From Clavelina lepadiformis (lineage: Eukaryota; Chordata; Ascidiacea; Aplousobranchia; Clavelinidae), in assembly GCF_947623445.1 (NCBI RefSeq), contig NC_135244.1:6262001-6326000 (forward strand): DNA of 64,000 nt. The letters are read 5' to 3'. This document shows, piece by piece, positions 1 through 10,586 of the stretch; position 1 is the stretch's first letter, and every line of letters starts with the position of its first letter. The notes below the pieces were generated by a model. The model searched no databases. It saw only the letters and a program-made list of their open reading frames with translations, and was not told the DNA's origin. The position numbers were made by a program, and so were the translations under genes.

Positions 1-2360
1 CTAAATAAAAATCGAAAGTTTTATGCTAACACTTGCATTTTCATCATCTAAATCATAAGCAGATATTTTCAAGGGAATCATTCCGTTTTCATCTTCAGTT
101 ACGTATGTCTGTGCTTCAATTAAACTTTCTTGAAGGTATCCTTCCGATGAAGATGAATTCAATTGTGGTTTGTAATCATCTTCAACATTTACATCAACCT
201 GAATAACATACTCCAAGTAACAGAACTCTACGAAGTAGATTTATTGCAATAATTAATGTGAGCGAACTATTGAGCAATTTTACTGGAAAAGGCCCATGTA
301 TAGAATTAAGATCAATGAACAACAAAAATATCATCTAAAAAGTAATCGTCAAATGTCCCACATAAACTTACCCTCAAAAGAGCAAACGACTCCTTGCCAG
401 TGCTTTCTGTGGCACCGATGCCTAATGTATATACCGTTTTAGAGGTTACTGCTTTTTCAACTGTAACAACTCCAGTATTCTTGTTAATAGAGAAATGGTC
501 CATATAGTTAACAGGAATGCTGCCTGTTATAAAACATTTCCAAAAACATGAACATGATCAAAGAGAACTATAACCAATAAAATGCATAACAACATAAATA
601 AAAAGTGACATTTAAAAATAGTTAGCTTGAACATTTAGGTTTATAGAAAAATTAGATTTCATGGGGTTGAGTTTATACAGGAAATCTACTCTCTACATTC
701 TACAATACTCAAACTCCAGAAAAGCAAAATTGAAATTGACTTACTATCTGTAAAAGCATATGTAATAGCTGCATCAATTCCAGGGTCCAAATCCACAGCA
801 ACAATATTTTCGGGTATTATATTTAGGTCCTAAAAATTTATTACAATTTTATTGCATTGATTATAATGCAAGCAAATGAAAACATTGATACAAAAATTAA
901 TTTGTGACCGAAAGTTATCTTACCCCTGTATAAGTAGTGCTTATATGGCTGAAGTATATCAAAAAGCAGTCATTCTCAGATGCACACGGTTGAAACTGAG
1001 GAGGATGATCATCAACATCCAAAATATTAATCAATACCACAGTGCTGCTATTTCTTATTCTTTCCCCATATGGATTATTATCATCAGTTGTAGCAAAGCT
1101 GCATATTTATGAACATATACCATAAGCTAAAAATTCCAAGATTGTTGCAAACTAAAATAAAAAGTTTTCATGTGCATTGACTGAATGTGTACATATGAAT
1201 GAAAAGCTTTTTTACACTGTGATATCATAAGTTGATGGTGGAAAACTTAAAGCTTCATTAAGAGTTATTAAGCCTGTGGACGAATCAACGTTGAACGATG
1301 GTGTTTTGCAAGAGTCACAACTTATGCTATATGTTGGGCGTAATCCATCTGGATCTGTTGCTGAAACTGTTAGAATTTTTGTCCCAAGTAGGGAGGCCTG
1401 TTGTTAAACATAAGAAAACTTGTTACAAAGTTACAATTTCTTACCAAATCATTATTGTTTCTAAAAACATAGTGTTAAGTGAAAATTTATTGTCACAATT
1501 ATTGTAAAGAATATTTTAAAGAAAATTACTTCACTTATCTCCGCAGAATAGCTTGCAGAGTTGAATACAGGATCGTTAAGATTAACGTTCTTTATTTCAA
1601 CGTAGATTGGAAAACTCTATAAATATAAACCCAAGTGTTCCTATGGTAAATTTATTTATTTTTAGATGATTGCAATGAAACTAATTTCATAAAAAGTATC
1701 ATCATCCAGTATTAATTGTTGTTGCTGTATTATATGGATGCTATTATCAATATGTAATATTTGTTTTAAAAAGACAATATAACTTTTCTTAGAAAATCAT
1801 TTCGAAAAGTAATAGAAAATAAATAGTTTATAACTTAACCTTATAACACAACGCACCCGAGGACTGCTTGAACTGATGACAGTACAAGTAACTTGACCAG
1901 TTAGAACTGAACCACTGCTGGCATCACTTCTTGTTATATCAACACCTGACTTTACTACAACATTAACATCTGATAGTTCCAACAATGAACTCAGCGTTGA
2001 ATCAAGTGCAAGGTCAACTTCAGTTCCAACCACTCCCACACCATCAAGAGATAAAACTTGTGTTCCACTTGGTGCATATTCATAAACTTCACCTGCTGGA
2101 TTGTTTGGAACACACTGACCTAAAGTAAAATGTGTCAAGATTTAAAAAATTTCACAATTATATAAAATGTGTATAATATTTGGAAAGATTGTAGTTTATC
2201 AAACATAGAGAGGCAGTCATTAAAACTTTTTTTTTAATTCACATTTTACTGGTTTAGTGTTTTCTTTTTATTAAATATTATAGCTCATAAAAGACATACC
2301 TGATGATCTGCTGATGTGAAATAAAATTACAGTTAGGACCCAGGCTTTACTAAAAGTCAT
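1..2360 (-). CDS. Cadherin-superfamily protein, 5' portion (runs off left edge)
   Basis: Split gene read from 2360 leftwards. Exon 1 (2300-2360) starts with ATG and encodes a hydrophobic signal peptide (MTFSKAWVLTVILFHIS). Exon 2 (1840-2119) gives a cysteine-containing N-terminal region with no clear domain. Later exons at about 1530-1614, 1216-1397, 924-1098, 745-830, to about 501 and to about 213 carry cadherin repeats. I see repeat-start motifs of the DxNDNxPxF type in degenerate form (LNDPVF, DVDDHPPQF), ATDPDG, and F-x-V-D-x-x-T-G-x-I blocks. Cadherin repeats bind calcium between domains and mediate adhesion or signalling at the cell surface; several acidic calcium positions here are altered. 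Exon phases agree where I checked them (1 then 2 at the first two junctions). Transmembrane and cytoplasmic parts lie outside the window, so protocadherin, FAT-like or another subtype cannot be decided. Confidence 0.85.
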
Positions 2361-2399
2361 GTTATACGCTGTTCTAGCATACCAAGGTACATGAATGTT

Positions 2400-3080
2400 T
2401 TGATAGTGATTATGTTTCATATTTTATCAAATAAAACAGCTCAATTATAAATATCGAAGAGGATTACAATGCGAATAATGTTTTGTAGCATTGACCACAA
2501 TGACTGCATAACAAATATTTTTTACTATTATTTTGGTTCCTATGTTTATTCCACGTGTTCTATTGTTAGATAGTTTGGAACGTATCACTGATATGCACCT
2601 GAACATACCAGCTGACATAATTTCGACAAGTTTTTATAGTTTCTAAATTTTAAATTTATAAAATGTTCCATGTGATTGTATTTCAACTAAATATGCAGTT
2701 ATTAAAATTGTTTAAGTATTAAAACAATTTTGGTATTAAAAGTATTCTGTTATCATCCACTGGTATAACTCAAGGACATATCCACTGACATAATACGCAA
2801 AGAGTTGAGACACTGAACGTTCCAAAATCCATCTCAAATGTTGTTGAAGTTTATTAAAATACATGATCTTTCTAGAAATTATATTTCATCTTTTATAATC
2901 AGCGCACTTAGTTTTACAAAATTCATTTCAATAGCAATTCTAATATCTTCGATTACTGTTCTACAATTGCCAAACTAACAACAGAATCACTCCTCATTAA
3001 GTCAAAATTCCCGAGCTGTGTCTACCTAGAACGGAAGATATAAATTACGGTAACGATTTTTATACCTGTATCACTTAATA
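2400..3080. other. Upstream region of the cadherin-like gene, no gene seen
   Basis: AT-rich stretch 5' of the minus-strand cadherin-like start at 2360. No open frame with domain similarity and no repeat unit was recognised. It presumably holds the promoter, but I cannot mark a defined element. Confidence 0.4.
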
Positions 3081-3083
3081 CTT

Positions 3084-3196
3084 AACACTATCACTATCAC
3101 ATCACTATCACATCACTAACACTATCACTAACACTATTAACACTATCACTATCACTATCACTACTTAACACTGTATCACTATCACCTAACACTTAA
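3084..3196. repeat. Degenerate CTATCA/CTAACA simple tandem repeat
   Basis: About 110 bases built from irregular repeats of ACTATC, ACATC and TAACACT. It is a minisatellite-like low-complexity stretch next to the start of the duplicated pentraxin region. Confidence 0.9.
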
Positions 3197-3572
3197 CCTC
3201 AGTCAAGTAAAACATCAACCGCTACAGCTTGGTTTAATTTACATCTCACTGTGACCGAATACCTTATTCCTAGAAATCAAAAGAATCAAACAACATTTTT
3301 ACTTAGCAATGTCTAAAGCAAATAAAAAAAGAGCACAATGGCCAAAACCATTAAGCATTTCTATAGCTATACATGATAATAATCTGCTATACAGACAAAA
3401 CTATGTCAATACATTATCTTATGTTTGCACAAAGCAAACAGAAAATACAAATTTTTGCAAATCTGCAGCATACCAGGATAACTTGGAATTCTACTTTATG
3501 TTGAAAAAATAGTTTTGTATTTATAATTTCAAGGTTCTAACCAATTAGAAATCAGTAAACTATCAAAAATCA

Positions 3573-3711
3573 TTATGGTGTGACAACACAGTAAGTTTCA
3601 TTTTCAGAGACATCATAGAATTGTTTAAGATCAAAAGCAGTGACCTTTGCATTCAGTGGATTACCTTCATCATCATTTGTTTCATCAGCATCAAAAGTCC
3701 AGTTGGTTGAA
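3573..3711 (-). other. Unit A copy 1: unrecognised terminal exon
   Basis: Minus-strand open stretch ending in TAA at 3573, encoding about 46 residues (contains FDADETNDDEGNP, KVTAFDLKQ and ends YCVVTP). It is one of two copies; the other is at 4681-4824. The surrounding 400 bases (about 3325-3724) match about 4428-4824 closely. I do not recognise the domain. No upstream coding exon belonging to it is evident. It lies just 3' of the truncated pentraxin copy and could be spliced to that copy's exon 2, since the phase would fit (GG plus T), but the available acceptor is weak. Confidence 0.4.
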
Positions 3712-3751
3712 CTTACGATACTTACTTAAACAATACCCACAGGTGTGTCTA

Positions 3752-4379
3752 CGTATAAAATATAAGCTAAAATGACCATAAATAAAGCAAACATTTTAAG
3801 TAAAGCTAAAGGATAAACTTATGCGCTTGTTTAAGTTGTGCAAGATGAAAAATGATTGTTTTTACCCAGTCAAGCTTAAAACGATAAATACCCAGATATT
3901 TATTGAAACGGTCACAGGGAATAAAGTATGAGGTCCATGGACATAAAGCGACACTTTCCCGTTGTCAATCCCAATTATCCATTCGTTGTTTTGACTACCA
4001 ATTGCATAACTAGCAAGCGGTATAAAACCGGAAGTGGTTTGTGGATTGACCCACAAGCAAGCGGTTCCCGCATTAAACATTTGTGGAAAATAGGAGCAGT
4101 ATCTGACAAAATTACTGGTCTGTTTAGCATTGGGAAAGTAAAATTGATTAACTGAGCATCCTGTAAAGTAGAATGCTGTTAGATTGGCCACCAAATAGAA
4201 AATGTTTAAACTAAAATCATTATTTCGTGTCATCACGTTATATTCATACATTTTAATATCACAAGTCTTTTAAAACTAGAAAGATTAAGTACTATATGCA
4301 AATACCAGTAGGGTTTACCTTTGGTTACAGCAACTCCTAAAGTGAAGAAACATAAAAGCGTGACCATTCGGTGAGCCAT
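3752..4379 (-). pseudogene. Truncated pentraxin duplicate (exons 1-2 only)
   Basis: Near-identical to the 5' half of the intact pentraxin at 7273-7916. It holds exon 1 (4319-4379, signal peptide MAHRMVTLLCFFTLGVAVTKG split by context), exon 2 (3866-4160) and the intron up to the exon 3 acceptor. Similarity stops about 18 bases into exon 3, and the rest of exon 3 and all of exon 4 are missing. The missing half carries the calcium-binding loop, so the copy cannot make a full pentraxin domain. The exon 2 donor also differs (ACTGG|GTAAAA here, ACT|GTGTAA in the intact gene), which changes the phase. It is most likely a pseudogene from a recent partial duplication; a chimeric transcript with unit A is possible but unproven. 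Confidence 0.75.
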
Positions 4380-4680
4380 GATTTGCCATAAAGATATCCC
4401 ACCATAAAAGACACTTAAATACAAAAAATAAAGAAAAAGAGCACAATGGCCAAAACCATTAAACATTTCTATAGCTATACATGATAATAATCTGCTATAC
4501 AGACAAAACTATGTCAATACATTATCTTATGTTTGCATAAAGCAAACAGAAAATACAAATTTTTGAAAATCTGCAGCATACCAGGATAACTTGGAATTCT
4601 ACTTTATGTTCAAAAAATAGTGTTGTATTTATAATTTCAAGGTTCTAACCAATTAGAAATCAGTAAACCATCAAAAATCA

Positions 4681-4824
4681 TTATGGTGTGACAAAACAGT
4701 AAGTTGCATTTCCAGAGACATCATAGTATTGTTTAAGATCAAAAGCAGTGACCTTTGCACTCAGTAGATTACCTTTATCATCATTTGTTTCATCAGCATC
4801 AAAAGTCCGGTTGGTTGAACTTGG
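4681..4824 (-). CDS. Unit A copy 2: terminal exon of unknown protein
   Basis: A 47-residue open exon on the minus strand. It begins after a good acceptor (TATTTTAG at 4825-4832) in phase 0 and ends with TAA at 4681. It contains TFDADETNDDKGN, VTAFDLKQYYDVSGN and a C-terminal TYCFVTP. Two potential N-glycosylation sequons (NRT, NAT) and one cysteine suggest a secreted or extracellular product. I do not recognise the family, and I could not find the preceding exon. Copy 1 at 3573-3711 differs by several substitutions but keeps the frame, which hints at coding constraint or recent origin. Confidence 0.35.
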   Translation of the reverse strand, partial: PSSTNRTFDADETNDDKGNLLSAKVTAFDLKQYYDVSGNATYCFVTP

Positions 4825-4829
4825 CTAAA

Positions 4830-6790
4830 ATATTAGGTAACATGAGAGTCGTGTCATATTCATCAAATAACACTCAATTAAGATAAAATATGCCATTATG
4901 AAGCAAACAACCTAAAAAAATAAAATAACTTTCTGCGTCATTGTATACTTGGCGAATTACATTTAGTTACTTGTGTTTATCAATTTTTATTTTACTGCAA
5001 AGATATTTACTCTTGTATCACAAATGCAATGTGCAAATGATAAAAAAATTCCAATTTAATATTAGTGTTATTCGTCACATATTTCGGGTTTTAATCAGTG
5101 ACTGTTATATCATGTTAAGAAGTTTTACTAATGCTGTACCGAGTTCTATTAGCAGTGTGGCAGTCATATAGACAATTGTTTTAAAGTAGTAACACTTCCA
5201 CTTTTCCATTCCACATCACCAGCAGTTAGTGTCACAAAAATTTTGAGTCATTTCATCAAAAAAGGAAAAAAATACATTGCATTGCTAATAACTCAAGTTG
5301 GCAGAGACAGATTGATTGACAACTACCATGAGTGAAGCGTCTACAAAGCAAAAACTCAGCAATTAAATTCTCAAATTCTACAGGGCTTGGAGTCATACAG
5401 TGGCAAGTGCTACTCTATGTATCAAACATAGCACATGGCAGAACATGAAATAGCAATTGCCCGAATTAAACACACAACATTTTCGTTCCGAACTGTAATA
5501 TAATGAGTATTAATGACTAAAAATTGGCGCTGCATTCTTTGAAATAAAATCACCAAGTTTCTTCGAAGGGGATTACCCTACAAAGAGCATTCTACATATG
5601 CAGTGAGTCAACTCTTATTTTATTTGATGCATTTTAGGTGCATTTTTTTAAAAACATTTTCTTCCCTTTCTCCCTGAACTGAATAGACAATTATAAATAA
5701 ATGTATCCTTTAATTATACAGCTTTAATAAACAAGAACTAAACTAATCTGCAACACAACAAGTAAATTTAGACAAAAGCATAAAAAGCAAACTGGTATTC
5801 TTAGAATGGCAAATCGTAATCGCACAACTGAAAAGAACTGAGGAGCTGAACAGAGAGCATCATTGGCGTGATTGCGAGGTATGCGACAAAGCTGCAAGGG
5901 GCGTTGATTAGGGACCGCGAGGAGCGTTGCATTAATCATTACACTCCCAAAATAATTCCTGGTTTTTTTAAGAATTTTATTTTTGCGAAAACAACAACAA
6001 GAATAATAGCACTGACAAGCTAATTTACTTGCTCGTAAATTTCAATGCGTAATTTAAGAGCAAATCCCAGCATTGACCTAGGATTCTTAGGTTTTGCATG
6101 CAAACATTACATTTTATTTACAAGTCTGTAAGCGAACGTAACAGCATGACATATAGTGTTTATTAGGTTACTTTGAAAGTTAATAAATAATTCAAGAAAT
6201 GAAAGGTAAAATGTAAGCCATTAGTTTTATAAGTGATGATGGTAATGAGTGTTGATTTATTGTAGTCGCAACTTTGCAAAAACGAAATTGCGAGTAACAA
6301 CTATGACAAAATATCTTGCTAATTGGCTACCTTGTTACTACTTTCAATTTTTAAACGAGATACTTATAGTATCGTCTTTTTAAGAAATGATTTTGTAATA
6401 AACAATACAAACTTTAAAAAATTATATTACAAACAATGGAAAGTCTTTAATTACTTTCATAAATCTTATTTTGTTTGTTAACAACAACTTTTGAAAAACG
6501 ACATATCGCTAATCATCCCTTATTCAACAAGTAGCCTTAAGCATTTTAGTCGTTTTCTTCTTAGATATGGGCCTGGGCCACGTTCAGCATGCTTGCAAAA
6601 TATCCAACTTATATACGTTGAAATAATAAAGAAAATTCGACATGACACATAGGCCTAACGTATTTTAATTCCGAAAATGGCTTATGCTAGTTATGTAGGC
6701 TATATTGTATGCACACACAAACAAGATAAAGCAAATAGAATAAAAACACAACTAAACAAACAAAATTCGTAAAATCGGTTCAAAAGTTAT
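4830..6790. other. Intergenic stretch, no gene supported
   Basis: About 2 kb of AT-rich DNA between unit A copy 2 and the last pentraxin exon. Short open frames here show no domain or coding pattern I recognise. It includes the 3' flank of the pentraxin gene. Confidence 0.4.
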
Positions 6791-7916
6791 TTAAACGGTA
6801 CGACATGTTGAGACTTCGTACGAAACAGCTCCGTAAACTTCAGCTCGGTCCATGTTCATTTCCACTGAAGTATCTACAGGACAGTTGCAATTTTGAGCGA
6901 TGTTGTTCATTTCGTAACTGGAGAGTTTTCGGGGCCAAACCATGAAGCTTCGTATATAGCCTCTGTTAAAAGAAAAGCAAAAAGTATTATTTCTTAGAAT
7001 AACTAATATCACAGACTGTGTAATATCAATTAGATTGAATTATGTTTTATGGAGCATGTTTGTTTATGGCATAAATGTGTGTCAAAAAATTGTCAAAGGG
7101 TTACCCAAATGACTGATTTTGGTCAAATGAACCCCCGACTGAATCTTGCTCCTGGCCTAAAACCAAAGCGCCTCCGCCTCTGACGTACTCTCCATTATAC
7201 GTGGCTCTGTCCACGTCTTCGCCGTTTTTGAAAACTCCAACTTGGCGACTTGATGTATCAAACCATACGCAGAGGTGTGTCTACGTATAAAATATAAGCT
7301 AAAATGACCATAAATAAAGCAAACATTTTAAGTAAGGCTAAAGGATAAACTTATGCGCTTGTTTAAGTTGTGCAAGATAAAAAATAATTGTTTTTACACA
7401 GTTAAGCTTAAAACGATAAATACCCAGATATTTATTGAAACGGTCACAGGGAATAAAGTATGAGGTCCGTGGACATAAAGCGACACTTTCCCGTTGTCAA
7501 TCCCAATTATCCATTCGTTGTTTTGACTACCAATTGCATAACTAGCAAGCGGTATAAAACCGGACGTGGTTTTTGGATTGACCCACAAGCAAGCGGTTCC
7601 CGCTTTAAACATTTGTGGAAAATAGGAGCGGTATCTGACAAAATTACTGGTCTGTTTAGCATTGGGAAAGTAAAACTGATTGACTGAGCATCCTGTAAAA
7701 TAGAATGCTGTTAGATTGGCCACTAAATAAAAAATGTTTAAACTAAAATCATCATTTCGTGTCTTCACGTTATATTCATACATTTTAGTATAGTGTCACA
7801 GGTGTTTTTAAACTAGAAAGATAAAGTACTATATGTAAATACCAGTAGGGTTTACCTTTGGTTACAGCAACTCCTAAAGTGAAGAGACATACAAGCGTGA
7901 CCATTCGGTGAGCCAT
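6791..7916 (-). CDS. Pentraxin (secreted, CRP/SAP-like)
   Basis: Four exons: 7856-7916, 7400-7692, 7105-7280 and 6791-6962, phases 1/0/2, summing to 702 nt and 233 aa, the usual size of a short pentraxin. Exon 1 is a signal peptide (MAHRMVTLVCLFTLGVAVTKG). Exon 2 holds the start of the fold with ACLWV and SYAIGSQNNEWII, matching the region of the first half-cystine and the Asp/Asn calcium ligands. Exon 3 has HLCVWF, a near version of the pentraxin H-x-C-x-S/T-W signature, and LVLGQEQDSVGGSFD, the calcium-loop block with Glu, Gln and Asp. Exon 4 has GYIRSFMVWPRKLSS, the family's C-terminal block. Pentraxins are pattern-recognition lectins that bind phosphocholine or sugars with calcium and form pentamers. 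The 5' half is duplicated at 3752-4379. Confidence 0.9.
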
Positions 7917-9644
7917 GATTTTTCTTTCTGGTTTTTAAAGAACAAAGCGGTAGAAATTGACAAAGACACTTACAAACAATCCTGCTATAAAGTTAAATAT
8001 CTTAAGTTAAAAATGTAGTGTTTAGATTTTAGACGATAAGTTTCGTATAAGTTTAAATAATTCAACAAATTTGTCCAAATCATATGCATTATATTTCGCA
8101 ATTGTTTTGTAATTCTAAAGCACATTACATTACATATTAAACTCATAAAATTCTTTACAAGATGGCATTATAAATCAGACCGTACTTTATATTGTACCAA
8201 TAAAACATGTTTGAAATCAGCATGCACACCCTGTTAGCATGAGTTAACTCACTGTCTGCACTGAATTTCTGGCCACGATCTCTCCTTAATTTATACGCTT
8301 CCCCTGTGATGTTTGTGACGCATGTTTTCCATTTTGTGGTGATGTGATGACGCCAATTGCAATGATGTAAATGCCTATTCTTCAAAAAGAAAACATTTAC
8401 AGATCACTAAATTCGGCAAATAAATGTCTCAAAGCATGAGACAAGGAACTAGAAAACATTCGTCATGCTATGTACATGTTATGGTCAATGTTATGTGTTG
8501 ACCAAAATGTTGATTGTCTATGCAATGTATAAGGAATTGGAAAAGAGTTATCTATTTGCAAATAATAAGTTGCAAGCAAACAAATTGTGATGTTTTCAGC
8601 AAACACTGTTTCACACGAATTGACGTCAGCGTTGTGATGTTGATGAGGTGATTTCCTTGGAGGCGTCAGAAAATTTCAACTCGAGTTTCAAAACTCGTAC
8701 TGCAAGCAGTTTTGGTCTGGATATAAACGCTTAAATGTTTTCATTTTCTTTGTTTGATTCTAAATCTGACCAATATCACAGATGAATTCTAAGTTTCCTG
8801 TACAAAAAAATGTCCTAAAGGTAAAACGCATCACAACAGAAAGCTTCCTTAAATGGATTAATATCACATAGCACAAAATAAAATGATATATTTTAATAAT
8901 GAATTTATAGATTTTCTTAATTCAAAGTACAACGCCGATGTTGATCCTGAATGTACAGTAATTGACGCTGCGGCATTACTTCGGCAGCAAGATTTCATCA
9001 TTAGACCATTTAAAACCTATTAAGCGAATTAAAGAGGCTTTGGTGGCTGTTTTAAGAAATAAAACGCTGAAAAACTTTTGTAGCAAGTGGAAACTTATTA
9101 ACAGAGCTAATAATTTTAAGTTAACTTTGACATCAGCCCTTGCACACGCATATAGCGCGAATAAAAAAGTAGTTTGAAAACCCCAACTAACAAACATTGA
9201 CTTCGGTTGAAAGCAAACACAATATCATGGTTGACATACTTTGTTCTCCCCAATGACGTCATACTTGTTGTCATCTCCTGATCGAAAAATACGCATTCGG
9301 TAAAAAACAAGTTAACAAACTTTGCGTCACCAATTTCCCCCAAAATGATAGTTAAACAAATTTCGAACGATATAAATTGGGAAGTTTTTCAGCTGTCTTT
9401 AGCATATGGCGACGGAACCAGAATAAAAATTGCCAAAGATATTACCAACAAATACTGAACACGGAATTTTTGCAGGTTAGTCGTATTGAGCGATTTGTAC
9501 TGTACATTTGTGATTTGGCTTGATATTTTATGTTGGTTGTTTTCGTATAACTTTTAATATAATCTTTTTCATACAGAAAGTGTAAAAAAATTCTTAACTA
9601 TACTTTGCAGATTTTGTGTAGTTTCAAGCATTCATTCAAGTAAC
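7917..9644. other. Divergent intergenic region between pentraxin and C-type lectin
   Basis: About 1.7 kb separating two divergently transcribed secreted lectin genes. No further coding sequence is supported. A TATA-like GATATAAATTGG near 9370 lies about 280 bases 5' of the lectin ATG. Any shared regulatory element is a guess. Confidence 0.4.
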
Positions 9645-10365
9645 ATGAAACTTTTATTAAGTCTTTCTATATTGAGTTTACTTTTCATTAAGTGCAAGGC
9701 AGGCGAGTGCTGCGCGGACCTTCGACATGGTGAGCTTTTGCATAAAAATACACGTTTTTACCTGCTTACAACAACGTTTTAAAACATATATGTATATAGT
9801 TTAACTGAAAGCATGTTCCAGAATTGCAAGAATCGATCGCTTCAGACTGGTTCTTTCCATTGAATGGATACAAATACAAACTCACCAGTGGCAGCTACGA
9901 CTGGACAGGAGCTCGACATGAATGTCAAAAAATGGGTGCCGATTTGGCAACTATTGGAATCAGGGATTTCGAAATAAGAAGGTGGGAAATTGGGTATTTA
10001 GCAATAACTTGCATGAAATGCAATTTTACTAGTTTCTCTATTCTATTTAGTGCTTTAGTTCTATTTAGTTTCAAAATTTAAATGTCGGTTGAGTGAAAAG
10101 ATTTTAGATTGAGCTTTTTAACAGGGTTATATGGCAAAAGCTAAACGCCGTAGGCGCCTGGGTAGGCATGACCGACGCAGCGACAGAGGGCCAATATACT
10201 TGGATCGATAATGTTGTGGGCACTCCCCAGAATATTAAGTGGGCAGCCGGTGAACCGAACAGCAATGGTGGAAACGAAGATTGCGTTAACCTGTGGACAG
10301 ACGCTGGCCTGAACGACGATATTTGCTATAAACTTGTGAAAGGACTTTGCGAACTGAAAGTCTGA
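9645..10365 (+). CDS. Secreted C-type lectin, single CTLD
   Basis: Three exons: 9645-9729, 9822-9981 and 10125-10365 (phases 1 and 2), 486 nt, 161 aa. Residues 1-19 form a signal peptide (MKLLLSLSILSLLFIKCKA). The rest is one C-type lectin domain: W-F-F-P-L-N-G-Y-K-Y, then W-T-G-A-R-H-E-C-Q-K-M-G-A-D-L-A, WVGMTD, the sugar-loop EPN motif (GEPNSNGGNEDC), and the closing C...G-L-C-E. EPN predicts mannose-type specificity. The WND motif is weak: LND-D-I-C occupies its position, so calcium-dependent binding is probable but not certain. There is no transmembrane segment or second domain. The neighbour on the other strand is a pentraxin, so both may act in innate immunity (inference). Confidence 0.93.
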
Positions 10366-10580
10366 TTAATTAGATGTTTATCAAATTCAATTTCGATGCT
10401 TCTCAGTTATAACTACCACTTTATATGCCGTTGGCCTGAAAGTGATGGTACATTTTACATTTCTTTTGTAGCGGATTGCACAGATTGTAAAGTTATTTCA
10501 GAAGTTTGAAGTTTTTGAAGTCTTAGAATCGTAATGGTAGAATCAAATGTGTTCTTGATGTGAATTGTGAACCTTATAGA

Positions 10581-10586
10581 AATAAA
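10581..10586 (+). terminator. Polyadenylation signal AATAAA for the C-type lectin
   Basis: AATAAA about 215 bases after the stop at 10365. A second candidate AATAAA lies near 10847. Confidence 0.5.
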
